This document shows, piece after piece, positions 52,388 through 61,867 of a stretch of DNA of 64,000 nucleotides. A program made the translations under genes and the position numbers. The stretch is from the NCBI GenBank assembly GCA_965229695.1, contig OZ245921.1, positions 62,001 through 126,000 of the forward strand, written 5' to 3'. The stretch is from JANSYL01 sp965229695. GTDB taxonomy: Bacteria; Pseudomonadota; Alphaproteobacteria; Rhodobacterales; Rhodobacteraceae. The notes under the pieces were generated by a model that searched no databases, was not told where the DNA came from, and worked only from the letters and a program-made list of their open reading frames with translations. Numbering within the stretch: the stretch's first letter is position 1; every line of letters begins with the position of its first letter.

Positions 52388-53629
52388 ATGGCTTTTTGGA
52401 TTGCGGCAGCGGCGTTTTCCGCCTTGGTCGCTGTGGCGTTGATCGCGGCCTATCTGCGCCCGCGCGAGGCCAGCGTGCCCGCCGCCGCCTTCGATTTGCA
52501 GGTCTATCGCGATCAACTGAAAGAGCTGGACCGCGACATGGCTCGAGGCCTGATCACCGAGGAAGAGGCGAGTCGTGCCCGCACCGAAATCTCGCGCCGC
52601 ATCCTAGACGCTGACCGCGCACTGCAATTGGCCCAGACACGCGATGCCAAACGCGGGGTTTGGGATAAGGCAATACTGGGCATCGCGGTGCTGGCCATGG
52701 TGGCCGGGGCCTTTGCCGTTTACGCCCGGATCGGCGCGCCGGGATATCCCGATTTGCCGCTGACGACCCGCATCGCCATGGTCGAAGACGCGCGCGCCAA
52801 CCGCCCCGATCAAAGCACCGCCGAAGCCCAAGTGCCCTTCCGCGAAGGCATCAGCCCCGATCCACAACGCGAAGAGCTGGTCCGCCAATTGCGCACCGTG
52901 ATGGAGCGTCGCCCCGATGATATCGAAGGCATCCGGCTATTGGCCGTGAACGAAGCCGCCCTGGGCAACTTCCGCGCCGCGCGCCTGGCGCAGGGGCGGC
53001 TGATCGAGCTATTGGGGGAGGACGCCACGGGTCTACATTATATCGACTATGCCGAGATGATGATCCTGGGCGCGGGCGGCTATGTCTCGCCCGAGGCTGA
53101 ATTGGCGCTGACCCAAGGTTTGGATCGGATGCCGCGCAATGGCACCGCGCGCTATTACGCGGGGCTGATGTTCGCCCAGCAAGGACGACCGGATTTGGCC
53201 TTTCCGATCTGGCGCAACCTCTTGGCGGATTCGACCGCCGAGGCACCCTGGGTCGAACCGATCCGCCTGCAAATTGAAGAGATCGCGTTCTTGGCAGGCA
53301 GCCCGGTGTCGCTGGCCGATCTGCCGCAACCCCCAATGCCCGACCGGGCTGGCCCCTCGGCCGAGGATATCGCCGCTGCCGAAGCCCTGCCCGCGGAAGA
53401 CCGCGCTGCCATGATCCAATCCATGGTCTCGGGCCTTGCCGGTCGCCTGGCCGAGCAAGGCGGACCGCCCGAAGATTGGGCGCGGCTGATCAGCGCCTAT
53501 CTGGTGTTGGAACGCCGCGACCTTGCCCAAGCTGTCTTTGACGAAGCGCTGGTGGTGTTCGCGGAAAATGACGCCGCCCTGGCGCTGATCACCGATGCAG
53601 GCGCCCCATTGACTGAGACCACAGAATGA
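52388..53629 (+). CDS. ccmI: Cytochrome c biogenesis protein CcmI
   Basis: Apocytochrome c chaperone of about 413 residues. The CcmI-1 part has two membrane helices (FWIAAAAFSALVAVALIAAYL and AILGIAVLAMVAGAFAVYA) flanking a cytosolic coiled coil with FDLQVYRDQLKELDRDMARG. The periplasmic CcmI-2 part has TPR-like repeats. An ATG three codons upstream (52379) is also in frame. The stop overlaps the ruvX ATG (ATGA). It should serve the maturation of the c-type cytochromes such as cycF/cycG. Confidence 0.9.
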   Translation: MAFWIAAAAFSALVAVALIAAYLRPREASVPAAAFDLQVYRDQLKELDRDMARGLITEEEASRARTEISRRILDADRALQLAQTRDAKRGVWDKAILGIAVLAMVAGAFAVYARIGAPGYPDLPLTTRIAMVEDARANRPDQSTAEAQVPFREGISPDPQREELVRQLRTVMERRPDDIEGIRLLAVNEAALGNFRAARLAQGRLIELLGEDATGLHYIDYAEMMILGAGGYVSPEAELALTQGLDRMPRNGTARYYAGLMFAQQGRPDLAFPIWRNLLADSTAEAPWVEPIRLQIEEIAFLAGSPVSLADLPQPPMPDRAGPSAEDIAAAEALPAEDRAAMIQSMVSGLAGRLAEQGGPPEDWARLISAYLVLERRDLAQAVFDEALVVFAENDAALALITDAGAPLTETTE

Positions 53630-54108
53630 TCACCGACGATCTGGCCGAGTTTGCTGCCCAGACCGGGCCGACAGGGGCGTTGATCGGCCTCGATCTGGGC
53701 ACAAAAACCATTGGCATAGCCGCGTCTGACGGGTTGCGCATGTCCGCCACGGCGGTGGAAACCATCAAACGCAAAAAACTCACTTTGGATGCCGCGCGCC
53801 TGGTCGAAATCGTGCAGGATCGCGCCGCGGTGGGCCTTATCCTTGGCCTGCCCCGCAACATGGATGGCAGCGAGGGGCCGCGCGCCCAATCGACCCGCGC
53901 CTTTGCCCGCAACCTGTCGCAGCTTGAGGCATTATCGGGTCTGCCCATCGGTTTCTGGGACGAACGCCTCAGCACAGTTGCGGCAGAAAAAGCACTTTTG
54001 GAGGCGGATACGACGCGAAAACGTCGCGCAGAGGTGATCGATGCCGTTGCCGCCAGCTATATTCTGCAAGGAGCCTTGGACCGGCTTGGCCATATTCGGG
54101 CGGAATGA
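53626..54108 (+). CDS. ruvX: Holliday junction resolvase-like RuvX (YqgF)
   Basis: A 160-residue RNase H-fold nuclease of the YqgF family, involved in rRNA 5'-end processing. Motifs: ALIGLDLGTKTIGIAASD at the start with the first Asp, LILGLPRNMDGSEGPRAQS, and IGFWDERLSTVAAEKALLEA followed by RAEVIDAVAASYILQGAL with the last Asp. It overlaps ccmI by 4 bp and the next gene by 4 bp. Confidence 0.94.
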   Translation: MITDDLAEFAAQTGPTGALIGLDLGTKTIGIAASDGLRMSATAVETIKRKKLTLDAARLVEIVQDRAAVGLILGLPRNMDGSEGPRAQSTRAFARNLSQLEALSGLPIGFWDERLSTVAAEKALLEADTTRKRRAEVIDAVAASYILQGALDRLGHIRAE

Positions 54109-54380
54109 TGGATAACACCGGCAGTAACACCGATAAGCTTTGGCAGCGGGACGAGATCGAAAGCCCCTGTGTGAAAATCTGCGTCATCCACCCCGAGGCG
54201 CGGCTGTGCACCGGCTGCCTGCGCTCGATCGACGAAATCACGCAATGGACCAAAATGTCGGCCGAGGCGCGATCGGATATTATGGCCACCCTGCCCGCGC
54301 GCCGGTCTCAACTGATCAAACGCCGCGGCGGGCGCGCCGCCCGGCTGTCGCGCGGCACGGCAACCGGCACCTCGGACTGA
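54105..54380 (+). CDS. DUF1289 cysteine-rich small protein
   Basis: A 91-residue protein with the DUF1289 core ESPCVKICVIHPEARLCTGC followed by LRSIDEITQWTKMSAEARSD. Four cysteines in a C-x3-C-x8-C-x2-C pattern suggest a metal or iron-sulphur site, as in the Fe-S protein YdhL. The tail is basic (RRSQLIKRRGGRAARLSRG). Two ATGs at 54105 and 54108 are possible. It overlaps ruvX by 4 bp, so it belongs to the ccmI-ruvX unit. Confidence 0.88.
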   Translation: MMDNTGSNTDKLWQRDEIESPCVKICVIHPEARLCTGCLRSIDEITQWTKMSAEARSDIMATLPARRSQLIKRRGGRAARLSRGTATGTSD

Positions 54381-54390
54381 CACGCCAGCC

Positions 54391-55161
54391 TCAAGGGCGC
54401 TCCAACCAATCTGAAAATTCTTCCAGACAAGGGCGGAAATAGGCCACCGCCCGCCCCTCTTGCGCCGCCTCGGCCCCAGCGGCCCAAGGCGCGACCCCGT
54501 GCAAGGTCAACCGATGCAGCAGCACCGCCTGCCCCGGTTGCAGGGGTAGTTCTCGCCGCGGACAAATCTCAAAACAATGGCGTCGGGCGCCCTGATAGAC
54601 ATCGGTCACATCGATCTCGGACCAGGTGTCAGGCGGGTGACCATTGAACAGGTCGCGAAACGCCGCGCGCATCACCTCATGGCTATTCTCATACACAACC
54701 AAAGGGGCTGCGCCGGCCTCTGCCTCGGTCAGGGCAACGCCGAGGATATAGGCATGCGGTTCGCGCAAGAACCGGCGGCGCTCCGGGCCAATCGGTAGAA
54801 GCCCGTCCAAATGCGCCGCATCCCGGTTCAGGCGAAACCGATGCGCTGCGTCGCTTTCGCCCTCATCCTGCTTGGGATAGCCGGGATAGGTGATCGAAAG
54901 CTGGCCTGGATGCAGCGACATGGCCCCCATCACCGCCTCGGCCCGGTACAAAGCCTGACCCGTAAAGGACGGCCCGCCAAATGCCCGGCCCAGCGCATCA
55001 TTGGGGATCGCATCGACGCCCGGATACCAGGTGCCCCCATGACGCGCGCTGCCGCGATCCCCCGCCACCTGAGCCAGGATCGGGGCGCGCAGCGCCTCCA
55101 CCCAAGCTGTCACCTGCGGTTCGGCTGGAAAAACCTGCCAGCCTTGATCCAACCAATTCAC
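54391..55161 (-). CDS. Fe(II)/2-oxoglutarate dioxygenase, PhyH-like
   Basis: A 256-residue protein with the facial triad of the phytanoyl-CoA hydroxylase-type dioxygenases: AAHLDGLLPIGPERRR gives the HxD pair and RLTLHGVAPWAAG the distal His, followed by RAVAYFRPCLEEF with the 2-oxoglutarate-binding Arg. The start is GTG at 55161, which overlaps the upstream permease stop in GTGA; the frame extends further but only inside the permease gene. Coupling to the TauE-type permease suggests the two act on the same compound. The substrate is not known. Confidence 0.78.
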   Translation of the reverse strand: MNWLDQGWQVFPAEPQVTAWVEALRAPILAQVAGDRGSARHGGTWYPGVDAIPNDALGRAFGGPSFTGQALYRAEAVMGAMSLHPGQLSITYPGYPKQDEGESDAAHRFRLNRDAAHLDGLLPIGPERRRFLREPHAYILGVALTEAEAGAAPLVVYENSHEVMRAAFRDLFNGHPPDTWSEIDVTDVYQGARRHCFEICPRRELPLQPGQAVLLHRLTLHGVAPWAAGAEAAQEGRAVAYFRPCLEEFSDWLERP

Positions 55162-55982
55162 CCGAAAAACGCGCGTCGCAACATGTTCAGCGCCATCAGC
55201 ATGATGAAAAAGGCAAAGACCCGTTTCAGCGGCTTCGGGTCCATCGCATGGGCCAGCCGCACCCCCCAAGGCGTGGTGATCAAGGTCATGGCGATCACCG
55301 CCACAAAGGCCACCAGGTTCACCTGCCCCACCGTGAAAGGCGGGCGGCCCGGCCCATCCCCGGAAACCAGCAAAAACCCAATGACCGAGGGCACAGCGAT
55401 AATCACCCCAAACCCCGCCGCCGTCGCCACCGCCCGGTGGATCGGCACGCCGTAAAGCGCCATCAAGGGCACACCAAAGCTGCCCCCGCCAATCCCCATC
55501 AAAACCGACAGGAACCCAAGCACGGGCGAGGTCACAAACCGCCCAGCGCCGGTCGGCATCGCATCACCCAATCGCCACTCCGCCCGCCCAAAGGCCATGT
55601 AAAGCCCGACCGACAGGCCCAAAACGCCAAAGATCGCCATCAAAACCTCATTGCGCAGGCCCGTCGCGGCGATCACGCCCAAAACCGCGCCAATCGCAAT
55701 GCCAATCCCCCAGCCGCGCAGGATATCCCAGTCAACCGCACCCTTTTTGTTATGGGCCAAAACCGACCGGACCGAGGTCACCACAATCGTCGCCAGAGAG
55801 GTCGCCAAACAGATTTGCATCAGATCGGGCGTTGCGTACCCCAAGCCGTCAAAGGCAAAGAAAAAGGCAGGCACCAAAACGATCCCGCCGCCCACGCCCA
55901 GCAATCCCGCGATCACGCCCGCCACGGCCCCAATCGCCAGGATCAGCGCCAACATCGGCAAAAACTCACTTAGTTCTGGCAT
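55158..55982 (-). CDS. TauE/SafE-family permease
   Basis: An inner-membrane permease of 274 residues with about eight hydrophobic segments and the paired family motifs VIAGLLGVGGGIVLVPAFF in the first half and FLSVLMGIGGGSFGVPLMAL in the second. Members export or import sulphite, sulphoacetate and other small organic anions. The C-terminus (LKRVFAFFIMLMALNMLRRA) is standard. It is translationally coupled to the dioxygenase gene. dusA lies 228 bases upstream on the same strand. Confidence 0.9.
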   Translation of the reverse strand: MPELSEFLPMLALILAIGAVAGVIAGLLGVGGGIVLVPAFFFAFDGLGYATPDLMQICLATSLATIVVTSVRSVLAHNKKGAVDWDILRGWGIGIAIGAVLGVIAATGLRNEVLMAIFGVLGLSVGLYMAFGRAEWRLGDAMPTGAGRFVTSPVLGFLSVLMGIGGGSFGVPLMALYGVPIHRAVATAAGFGVIIAVPSVIGFLLVSGDGPGRPPFTVGQVNLVAFVAVIAMTLITTPWGVRLAHAMDPKPLKRVFAFFIMLMALNMLRRAFFG

Positions 55983-56210
55983 CGTCTTCCCCCTGCTCGC
56001 CCGCGCGCCCTACACCATCCCCCGCGCTAAGGCAAAACCCTCGGGTATCCACCCTCGTGCAACCCCCATCTTTATCCGAAAAATATGGCCGCCGGAGGCT
56101 GCGCCCGGCCCGATAAAAGACCGAACGCCCGCTAAGAAACCAACATGTCCAACCAGACCCGCATCGCGTCAGCGGCGCGCCGGGCGACCGCGCGAGCGGG
56201 CGCAACCGGT

Positions 56211-57242
56211 TTAAGCCGCGCGGGCCGTCACCTCGGCCAGGGCAGCCTCAACCACCTCAGGCCCGGCCCCGTCGCGATGGGCATGCTCGCTCAAACACCG
56301 CTTCCAGCCCCGCGCCCCAGGACGGCCGGCAAACAGGCCCAACATATGCCGGGTGATTTGGTTCAAGCGTCCGCCCTCTGCCAGATGGGCTTCGATATAG
56401 GGCAGCATCTCAATCACCACGGCCTCAGCCGTTCGGGCCGGGCCGGTCTCTCCAAAAATAAGCCGGTCGGCGTCCAAAAGCAGATCGGCGGGCGTGTGAT
56501 AGGCCGCACGCCCGATCATCACCCCATCAACGCCCTCGGCCAAATGACCCTGCGCCTCCGCCAAAGAGGCGACGCCCCCATTGATCGAGATATGCAGATC
56601 GGGAAACGCGCGTTTCATCGCGCAAACCAACCCATAATCCAACGGCGGAATATCGCGGTTCTGCTTCGGGCTCAGCCCCCGCAACCAGGCCTTGCGCGCA
56701 TGGATCGTCACACGCCGGACCCCAGCCCCCTGAACCGCCTCCAAAAACCGCGGCAGGATCTCTTCGGGCACCTGATCATCCACGCCGATCCGACATTTCA
56801 CCGTCACCTCGACCGGGCAGTCGGCAATCATCGCAGCCAGACACTCCGCCACCAATGCGGGCCTTTCCATTAAAACCGCGCCAAAACACCCCGATTGCAC
56901 CCGGTCGGACGGGCAGCCGACATTGAGGTTGACCTCATCATACCCATATCCCGCCGCGATCCGACTGGCCTCAGCCAACGCCCCCGGCTCTGAGCCACCC
57001 AATTGCAACGCCACCGGATGCTCAGCAGGGTGAAACGCCAATAGCCGATCGCGATCGCCATGGAGCACCGCGGCTGCCGTCACCATCTCGGTATAAAGCA
57101 GCGCATGGCGCGACATCAGCCGATGTAAATAACGGCAATGACGATCGGTCCAATCCATCATCGGGGCGACGGACAACCTGGCGTGCTGATCTAAATCCAT
57201 CATCGGCGCGTTTTCATCCAGCAGTGCTGCAACAAGTTCCAT
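56211..57242 (-). CDS. dusA: tRNA-dihydrouridine synthase A
   Basis: FMN-dependent enzyme of 343 residues that forms dihydrouridine 20/20a in tRNA. DusA marks are LSVAPMMDWTDRHCRYLHRL near the start, EVNLNVGCPSDRVQSGCFGA with the catalytic Cys, VTIHARKAWLRGLSPKQNRD and ISINGGVASLAEAQGHL. The exact start is uncertain: ATGs at 57242, 57203 and 57200 are all in frame and none has a strong ribosome site. The 228 bases between it and the TauE-type gene hold no gene. Confidence 0.93.
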   Translation of the reverse strand: MELVAALLDENAPMMDLDQHARLSVAPMMDWTDRHCRYLHRLMSRHALLYTEMVTAAAVLHGDRDRLLAFHPAEHPVALQLGGSEPGALAEASRIAAGYGYDEVNLNVGCPSDRVQSGCFGAVLMERPALVAECLAAMIADCPVEVTVKCRIGVDDQVPEEILPRFLEAVQGAGVRRVTIHARKAWLRGLSPKQNRDIPPLDYGLVCAMKRAFPDLHISINGGVASLAEAQGHLAEGVDGVMIGRAAYHTPADLLLDADRLIFGETGPARTAEAVVIEMLPYIEAHLAEGGRLNQITRHMLGLFAGRPGARGWKRCLSEHAHRDGAGPEVVEAALAEVTARAA

Positions 57243-57386
57243 GCGAGGGCCGTATATGCGCGCCCCTCATGACATATTCCAGGGGGCCTTGCCAAATCCC
57301 ACTCTCACCCCCTTGACCCAGCCCCATCTTCGGGCGGAGGCTCCGACGCACCGGACTGCAAAAAAGCTTGGCATGAAAGGCCCCCC

Positions 57387-59402
57387 GTGACCGACATCGA
57401 GGTGATTGAAACCCTTTGGATACCCATGCCCGACGGCACCAAACTGGCCGCCCGGCTGTGGTTGCCCCCGCAGGCCCGGCAAGCGCCTGTCCCTTGCCTG
57501 CTGGAATACATTCCCTATCGCCGTCGCGACCGGACGCGGCTGCGGGATGAGGGGATGCATCCGCGCTTTGCTCAGGCCGGGTATGCCTCGATCCGGGTGG
57601 ATATCCGCGGCAATGGGGATTCCGGCGGGATTGCCGAGGATGAGTATTCGCATCAGGAGACCCAGGATGGGGTCGACATCATCGCTTGGCTCGCCGATCA
57701 GCCCTGGTGTGACGGCAATGTCGGCATGTTTGGCAAAAGCTGGGGGGCCTATAACGCCTTTCAGGTCGCCGCCAAGCGCCCCCCCGCGCTAAAGGCGATT
57801 GCGCCGGTGATGGGCTGCGATGATCGTTGGCGCGAAGACATCCACTTCTACGGCGGGGCACTGGCCAATGACAATTTCTGGTGGGGCTCGATCATGCAGC
57901 TCTATAACGCCTTCCCACCGGACCCGGAGATTGTAGGGGCGGATCAGTGGCGCACGATCTGGCGGGAACGGCTTGAAGCGATGCAGTTCTGGCCCGCCAT
58001 GTGGCTAGGCCACCAAACCCATGATGAGATGTGGCGGCGCGGCTCGATCTGCAAAAACTACGATGATGTTCAGGTGCCGGTTTATTACTTCGGGGGCTGG
58101 GCCGATCTTTACCGCGACACGCCGTTCCGGATCTCGCAACATCTGAAAGGCCCGGTTAAAGTGCTGATGGGCCCCTGGGCGCATTTGTATCCGCATGAGG
58201 GCAAACCCGGCCCACAGGTGGATTTTATCGCCGAAAGCCTGCGCTGGTGGGATCATTGGCTGAAGGGCATCGATACCGGGTTGATGGAAGAACCAAATCT
58301 GCGGTTCTACCTGCAGGACAGCGTGCCCCCCGGCAGCGCGCGCGAGCATCGGCCTGGCCATTGGGTGGAGGAGCCGCACTGGCCATCGCCAAATGTCAGC
58401 ACCACCACCTTATGGCTGAATGACGGGGCGCTTGGGTCCGCCCCAGAACCGGGGGCGGCATTGCATATTCAATCGCCCCAAAGTTTCGGCTTGGCAGGCG
58501 GGGATATGATGTCGTTTGCCATTCCGGGTGATTTGCCAGGCGATTGCCGGATAGACACCGCCGGGGCGTTGTGCTTCCGGGGCAAACCACTGGAAGATGC
58601 GATAGATATCCTTGGGCAACCTGACATCGCGCTGACGGTTTCCATCGACCGGCCGCAAGGCTTCATTGCCGCGTTGCTGGTCGATGAGGCACCGGACGGC
58701 GCGCAAACCCTGATCTCTCGCGGGTTCGGCAACCTGATGCACCGCGACAGTGACATTGATCCCACTCCGGTCACGCCGGGCGAAGAGATGCAGGTGACCA
58801 TCCCGCTCCATGCCATCGCCTATCGCCTGCCTGCGGGACACCGGCTGATGGTGCAGATCGCCACGACCTATTGGCCCATCCTTTGGCCCGCCCCGGCCCC
58901 GGTAACCGCGACGCTCAAAGCCGGCGTCTCAGCCCTATCCCTGCCCCTTCGCTCCGCGCCCGAGCAGTCAGCCGCGCCGCGCGCCCTGCCCGAGCCGCCA
59001 AAAGACGACACGCCCCGCCCAAGCGCCCGGCTGCGCCCCGGCGGTTTGGAGCGCAGCGTGACCCGTGACGCTGTGACCGGCGTATTGACCGAACGGGTCT
59101 ATATCGACGGCGGCGTATTTGGGCCGACCGGGGCGGTGACGCTGGACACCGGCACGACGCTAACCGATGCGTCTGAGCGGATCTACACGATCCACCCGGA
59201 CGATCCGCTTTCGGCCAAAGCGCAAATGACCCAAGAAAGCCGGTTTCAACGCGGCGATTGGGATGCGCGGATCAAAACCTGGTCGGAACAAACGGCGACG
59301 GAAACCGAGTTCCTCCTGACCGCGCGGGTCGAATGCTGGGACGGAGACGCGCTGTTTTTTGAGGTTGATTGGGATCACCGCATTCCACGCAACGGGATGT
59401 GA
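57387..59402 (+). CDS. CocE/NonD-family hydrolase
   Basis: A 671-residue alpha/beta hydrolase of the X-Pro dipeptidyl-peptidase/cocaine esterase type. The N-terminal domain begins ETLWIPMPDGTKLAARLWLP. The nucleophile elbow is GMFGKSWGAYNAF (G-x-S-x-G), preceded by VRGNG-like VDIRGNGDSGG, and VLMGPWAHLYPHEG holds the likely catalytic His. The C-terminal jelly-roll (from about residue 330) includes IPLHAIAYRLPAGHRLMVQI. No signal peptide is present. The start is GTG at 57387 with AAAGG upstream. It may cleave esters, amides or peptides; I cannot name the substrate. Confidence 0.9.
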   Translation: MTDIEVIETLWIPMPDGTKLAARLWLPPQARQAPVPCLLEYIPYRRRDRTRLRDEGMHPRFAQAGYASIRVDIRGNGDSGGIAEDEYSHQETQDGVDIIAWLADQPWCDGNVGMFGKSWGAYNAFQVAAKRPPALKAIAPVMGCDDRWREDIHFYGGALANDNFWWGSIMQLYNAFPPDPEIVGADQWRTIWRERLEAMQFWPAMWLGHQTHDEMWRRGSICKNYDDVQVPVYYFGGWADLYRDTPFRISQHLKGPVKVLMGPWAHLYPHEGKPGPQVDFIAESLRWWDHWLKGIDTGLMEEPNLRFYLQDSVPPGSAREHRPGHWVEEPHWPSPNVSTTTLWLNDGALGSAPEPGAALHIQSPQSFGLAGGDMMSFAIPGDLPGDCRIDTAGALCFRGKPLEDAIDILGQPDIALTVSIDRPQGFIAALLVDEAPDGAQTLISRGFGNLMHRDSDIDPTPVTPGEEMQVTIPLHAIAYRLPAGHRLMVQIATTYWPILWPAPAPVTATLKAGVSALSLPLRSAPEQSAAPRALPEPPKDDTPRPSARLRPGGLERSVTRDAVTGVLTERVYIDGGVFGPTGAVTLDTGTTLTDASERIYTIHPDDPLSAKAQMTQESRFQRGDWDARIKTWSEQTATETEFLLTARVECWDGDALFFEVDWDHRIPRNGM

Positions 59403-59423
59403 CGACCGGCGCGGCCTACACAG

Positions 59424-60059
59424 CTAGGCGGGTTTCTGCCCCGGGTCGTATTTCTCGATAAACGCATCCAGGTCGAGCGCGCGGAAATCGGGCAAGGCTG
59501 CACCGAACGCCTCATGGCTCCAATCCCACCAGGCGATGCGCATTAACGCTTCTTCCTGTGCCTCGGTCGCGCGACGGCGGATGGGTTTTGCGGGCACGCC
59601 CGCGACGATGGTGTAGGGCGGCACGTCCTTGGTCACGACCGCCCCGGCCCCAACAACCGCGCCAGTGCCGATGGTCACGCCCGCCGTCACGGTGACGCCA
59701 TGGCCGATCCAAACGTCATGGCCCACGGTCACCCAGTGTTCCTTACGCCAGTCAAAAAACTCTGCCTCATCCGCGCCAAACCCATACATCTCGGCCCGGT
59801 AAAGCGCGTGATGCTGACAGGCGCGCCAAGTCGGGTGATTGCCAGGGTTCAGCCGTACCATATTGGCAATATTGGTGAATTTACCGACCGTGGTCCAAAT
59901 CACATGGCCATAGTCGCAAATATAGGAATAATCACCCAACTCGCAGTGAGCGAGCTTGGTTTGGCGTCCAACCTCGGTATAGCGACCAAGGGTGACGCCC
60001 GCCCCGACCTCTGCCTCTGGGTGCAGGGTCGGGGCAATGCTAAGGGTCTTTTGGCTCAT
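59424..60059 (-). CDS. Phosphonate-operon hexapeptide-repeat transferase
   Basis: A 211-residue acyltransferase with left-handed beta-helix repeats (for example GVTLGRYTEVGRQTKLAHCE and VTVTAGVTIGTGAVVGAGAV) and the VWIGHGVTV and VVTKDVPPYTIVAG coils of the chloramphenicol/xenobiotic acetyltransferase group. It matches what I recall of the TIGR03308 family, the hexapeptide transferase found in phosphonate operons, and here it directly abuts phnE (TAAATG). Its role in phosphonate use is not established. It is convergent with the CocE/NonD gene. Confidence 0.85.
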   Translation of the reverse strand: MSQKTLSIAPTLHPEAEVGAGVTLGRYTEVGRQTKLAHCELGDYSYICDYGHVIWTTVGKFTNIANMVRLNPGNHPTWRACQHHALYRAEMYGFGADEAEFFDWRKEHWVTVGHDVWIGHGVTVTAGVTIGTGAVVGAGAVVTKDVPPYTIVAGVPAKPIRRRATEAQEEALMRIAWWDWSHEAFGAALPDFRALDLDAFIEKYDPGQKPA

Positions 60060-60917
60060 TTAGTGGCTCTTTTCTCCGATCGCCCACAGGCGGATGCGCT
60101 TGCTAAGCCAGTCGATGATGAAGATCAGAACCAGGACGTTCAACACCACGAAGAAGACCTGATCGTAAAGCTGCGCGCGGAAGCGTTCGATCAAGATCAT
60201 CCCGATGCCGCCCGCGCCAACGATGCCCAGGATCGTGGCCGAACGGGTGTTCGATTCCCAGAAATAGAGCGATTGCGAGATGAAGACCGGCAGAACCTGC
60301 GGCAGGTACCCATAGCGGATGATCGCCAAAGGCCCGGCCCCGGTCGCGCGCACGCCTTCGACCTGTTTGCGGTCGATGTTTTCGATAGCCTCGGAATAAA
60401 GCTTGGAGAGCGTCCCGAGGTCCGAGACGAAGATCGCCAAAACACCGGCCAATGGCCCCAGCCCCACGGCGCGCACAAAGACCAGGCCCCAGACAAGCTG
60501 GTCAATGCCCCGCAGAATATCCAGGAAGCGCCGAATGACCTGCCGCACAAAGCGGATCGGCATGACGTTTTTTGCCGCCATAAACCCCACGAAAAGCGAG
60601 CCGATGGTGCCCAATAGCGTGCCGAGAAACGCCATGGCCAGCGTTTGGGCGATGCCGGTGTAGATGTTGGCATATTGCCAATTGGCCATATCCTCCCACA
60701 CCACCATGGCGCGCAGCAGGCGCAGCACCCGTTCGGACGCATCGAACAACCGCGCGATATCAAAATAGATCAGCGATCCAATGACATAGGCGATGGCGAT
60801 GACCCAAGGGGCCCACTTCTTCACTTCGTCCCAGGGGGTGCGGAACGCGCCGGGATGGGACGCGCGAATGTCGGTGATTTGGCCATCATCGACGGTATTG
60901 ATGGTTGCCATCTGCAT
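60060..60917 (-). CDS. phnE: Phosphonate ABC transporter permease PhnE (second copy)
   Basis: Inner-membrane permease of 285 residues. The N-terminal helix (WVIAIAYVIGSLIYFDIARL) is followed by the transport core GLGPLAGVLAIFVSDLGTLSKLYSEA, which carries the EAA-type contact loop for the ATPase PhnC, and GIVGAGGIGMILIERFRAQL at the end. The first ATG overlaps the stop of the upstream permease by one base (TGATG). It should pair with the first PhnE as a heterodimer. Confidence 0.92.
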   Translation of the reverse strand: MQMATINTVDDGQITDIRASHPGAFRTPWDEVKKWAPWVIAIAYVIGSLIYFDIARLFDASERVLRLLRAMVVWEDMANWQYANIYTGIAQTLAMAFLGTLLGTIGSLFVGFMAAKNVMPIRFVRQVIRRFLDILRGIDQLVWGLVFVRAVGLGPLAGVLAIFVSDLGTLSKLYSEAIENIDRKQVEGVRATGAGPLAIIRYGYLPQVLPVFISQSLYFWESNTRSATILGIVGAGGIGMILIERFRAQLYDQVFFVVLNVLVLIFIIDWLSKRIRLWAIGEKSH

Positions 60918-61849
60918 CAGAAGTTCTCCTTCCCGATGAAGCGGTGACGGATATCTTCCGAAATCAGGTCGATGATTGTGACCATCAGCACCACCAGGAT
61001 CAGCACGGCCAGCACCCGGTCGTCGGAGTAGAAGGAAATCACCCGGTTCAACTCGGCCCCGATGCCGCCCGCGCCGACAAACCCGATGATCGAAGAGGCG
61101 CGCACATTGATCTCAAACCGCAGCATGGCGTAGCTGAAAAAGTTCGGCATGACCTGCGGGACAACGCCATACAGCATCTTTTCCGGCCAGGTACCGCCAA
61201 CCGCCGTGATGCCCTCAATCGGGCGGTCCGAGGCGTTTTCGTTCACCTCGGCAAACAGTTTGCCCAAAGCACCCGCGGAATGGATCGCAATCGCCATCAC
61301 GCCCGCCAAAGGGCCGATGCCGATGGCAAAGACAAACACCAAGGCCAACAGGATTTCGGGGATACCGCGGCAGATTTCCAAGAACCGGCGTGACAGCCAG
61401 TAAACCCAGGAATTCGGCGCCAGATTGGCCGCCGCCGGGAAGCTCATGACAAAGGCCACAGCGGTTCCGATCAAGGTGGCGGTGATCGCCATCAGGATCG
61501 TTTCCCAAAGTAGCTCAAGGTAATCCCAAAAATCGGTGTACCAGAAGGTCAGCGAGCCGGGCACCGCGCGCCCATCGGCATCACGGCCTTCGAACATCAC
61601 ATCCCACTGCAAATCGGGCAGGATGGTGCCGAAATATTCAAAGATGCGCGGCACGCCTTCGGCCAGGCGGTCGGGATAGAATTGGCTGATCCAGATCGAC
61701 AGACCCAGACAGACCAGGAACGCGGCAAGGAAGATGAAATTCCAAACCCGTTTGGAAGCTTTTAACTCGGCGCGGTGGCGCTCGAAAACGGAAACGGCGT
61801 CGCTGTTGCCAGCGCTCACACCGCCCCCTTCAATGGTTGCGTCGCTCAT
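60917..61849 (-). CDS. phnE: Phosphonate ABC transporter permease PhnE (first copy)
   Basis: Inner-membrane permease of 310 residues, larger than the second by an N-terminal cytosolic stretch and a loop (MFEGRDADGRAVPGSLTFWY). The membrane part shows GIGPLAGVMAIAIHSAGALG, followed by LFAEVNENASDRPIEGITAV as the ATPase contact loop, and SIIGFVGAGGIGAELNRVIS. It lies 18 bases after phnC. Two PhnE genes in tandem are common in phn operons of this group. Confidence 0.92.
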   Translation of the reverse strand: MSDATIEGGGVSAGNSDAVSVFERHRAELKASKRVWNFIFLAAFLVCLGLSIWISQFYPDRLAEGVPRIFEYFGTILPDLQWDVMFEGRDADGRAVPGSLTFWYTDFWDYLELLWETILMAITATLIGTAVAFVMSFPAAANLAPNSWVYWLSRRFLEICRGIPEILLALVFVFAIGIGPLAGVMAIAIHSAGALGKLFAEVNENASDRPIEGITAVGGTWPEKMLYGVVPQVMPNFFSYAMLRFEINVRASSIIGFVGAGGIGAELNRVISFYSDDRVLAVLILVVLMVTIIDLISEDIRHRFIGKENF

Positions 61850-61867
61850 TGATCCTGTTCCTGGCGC

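Noticed and set aside
55162..55269. ATG start for the dioxygenase 36 codons further upstream
   Set aside because: The extension lies wholly inside the permease gene; the GTG overlapping the permease stop gives normal coupling and the expected N-terminus.
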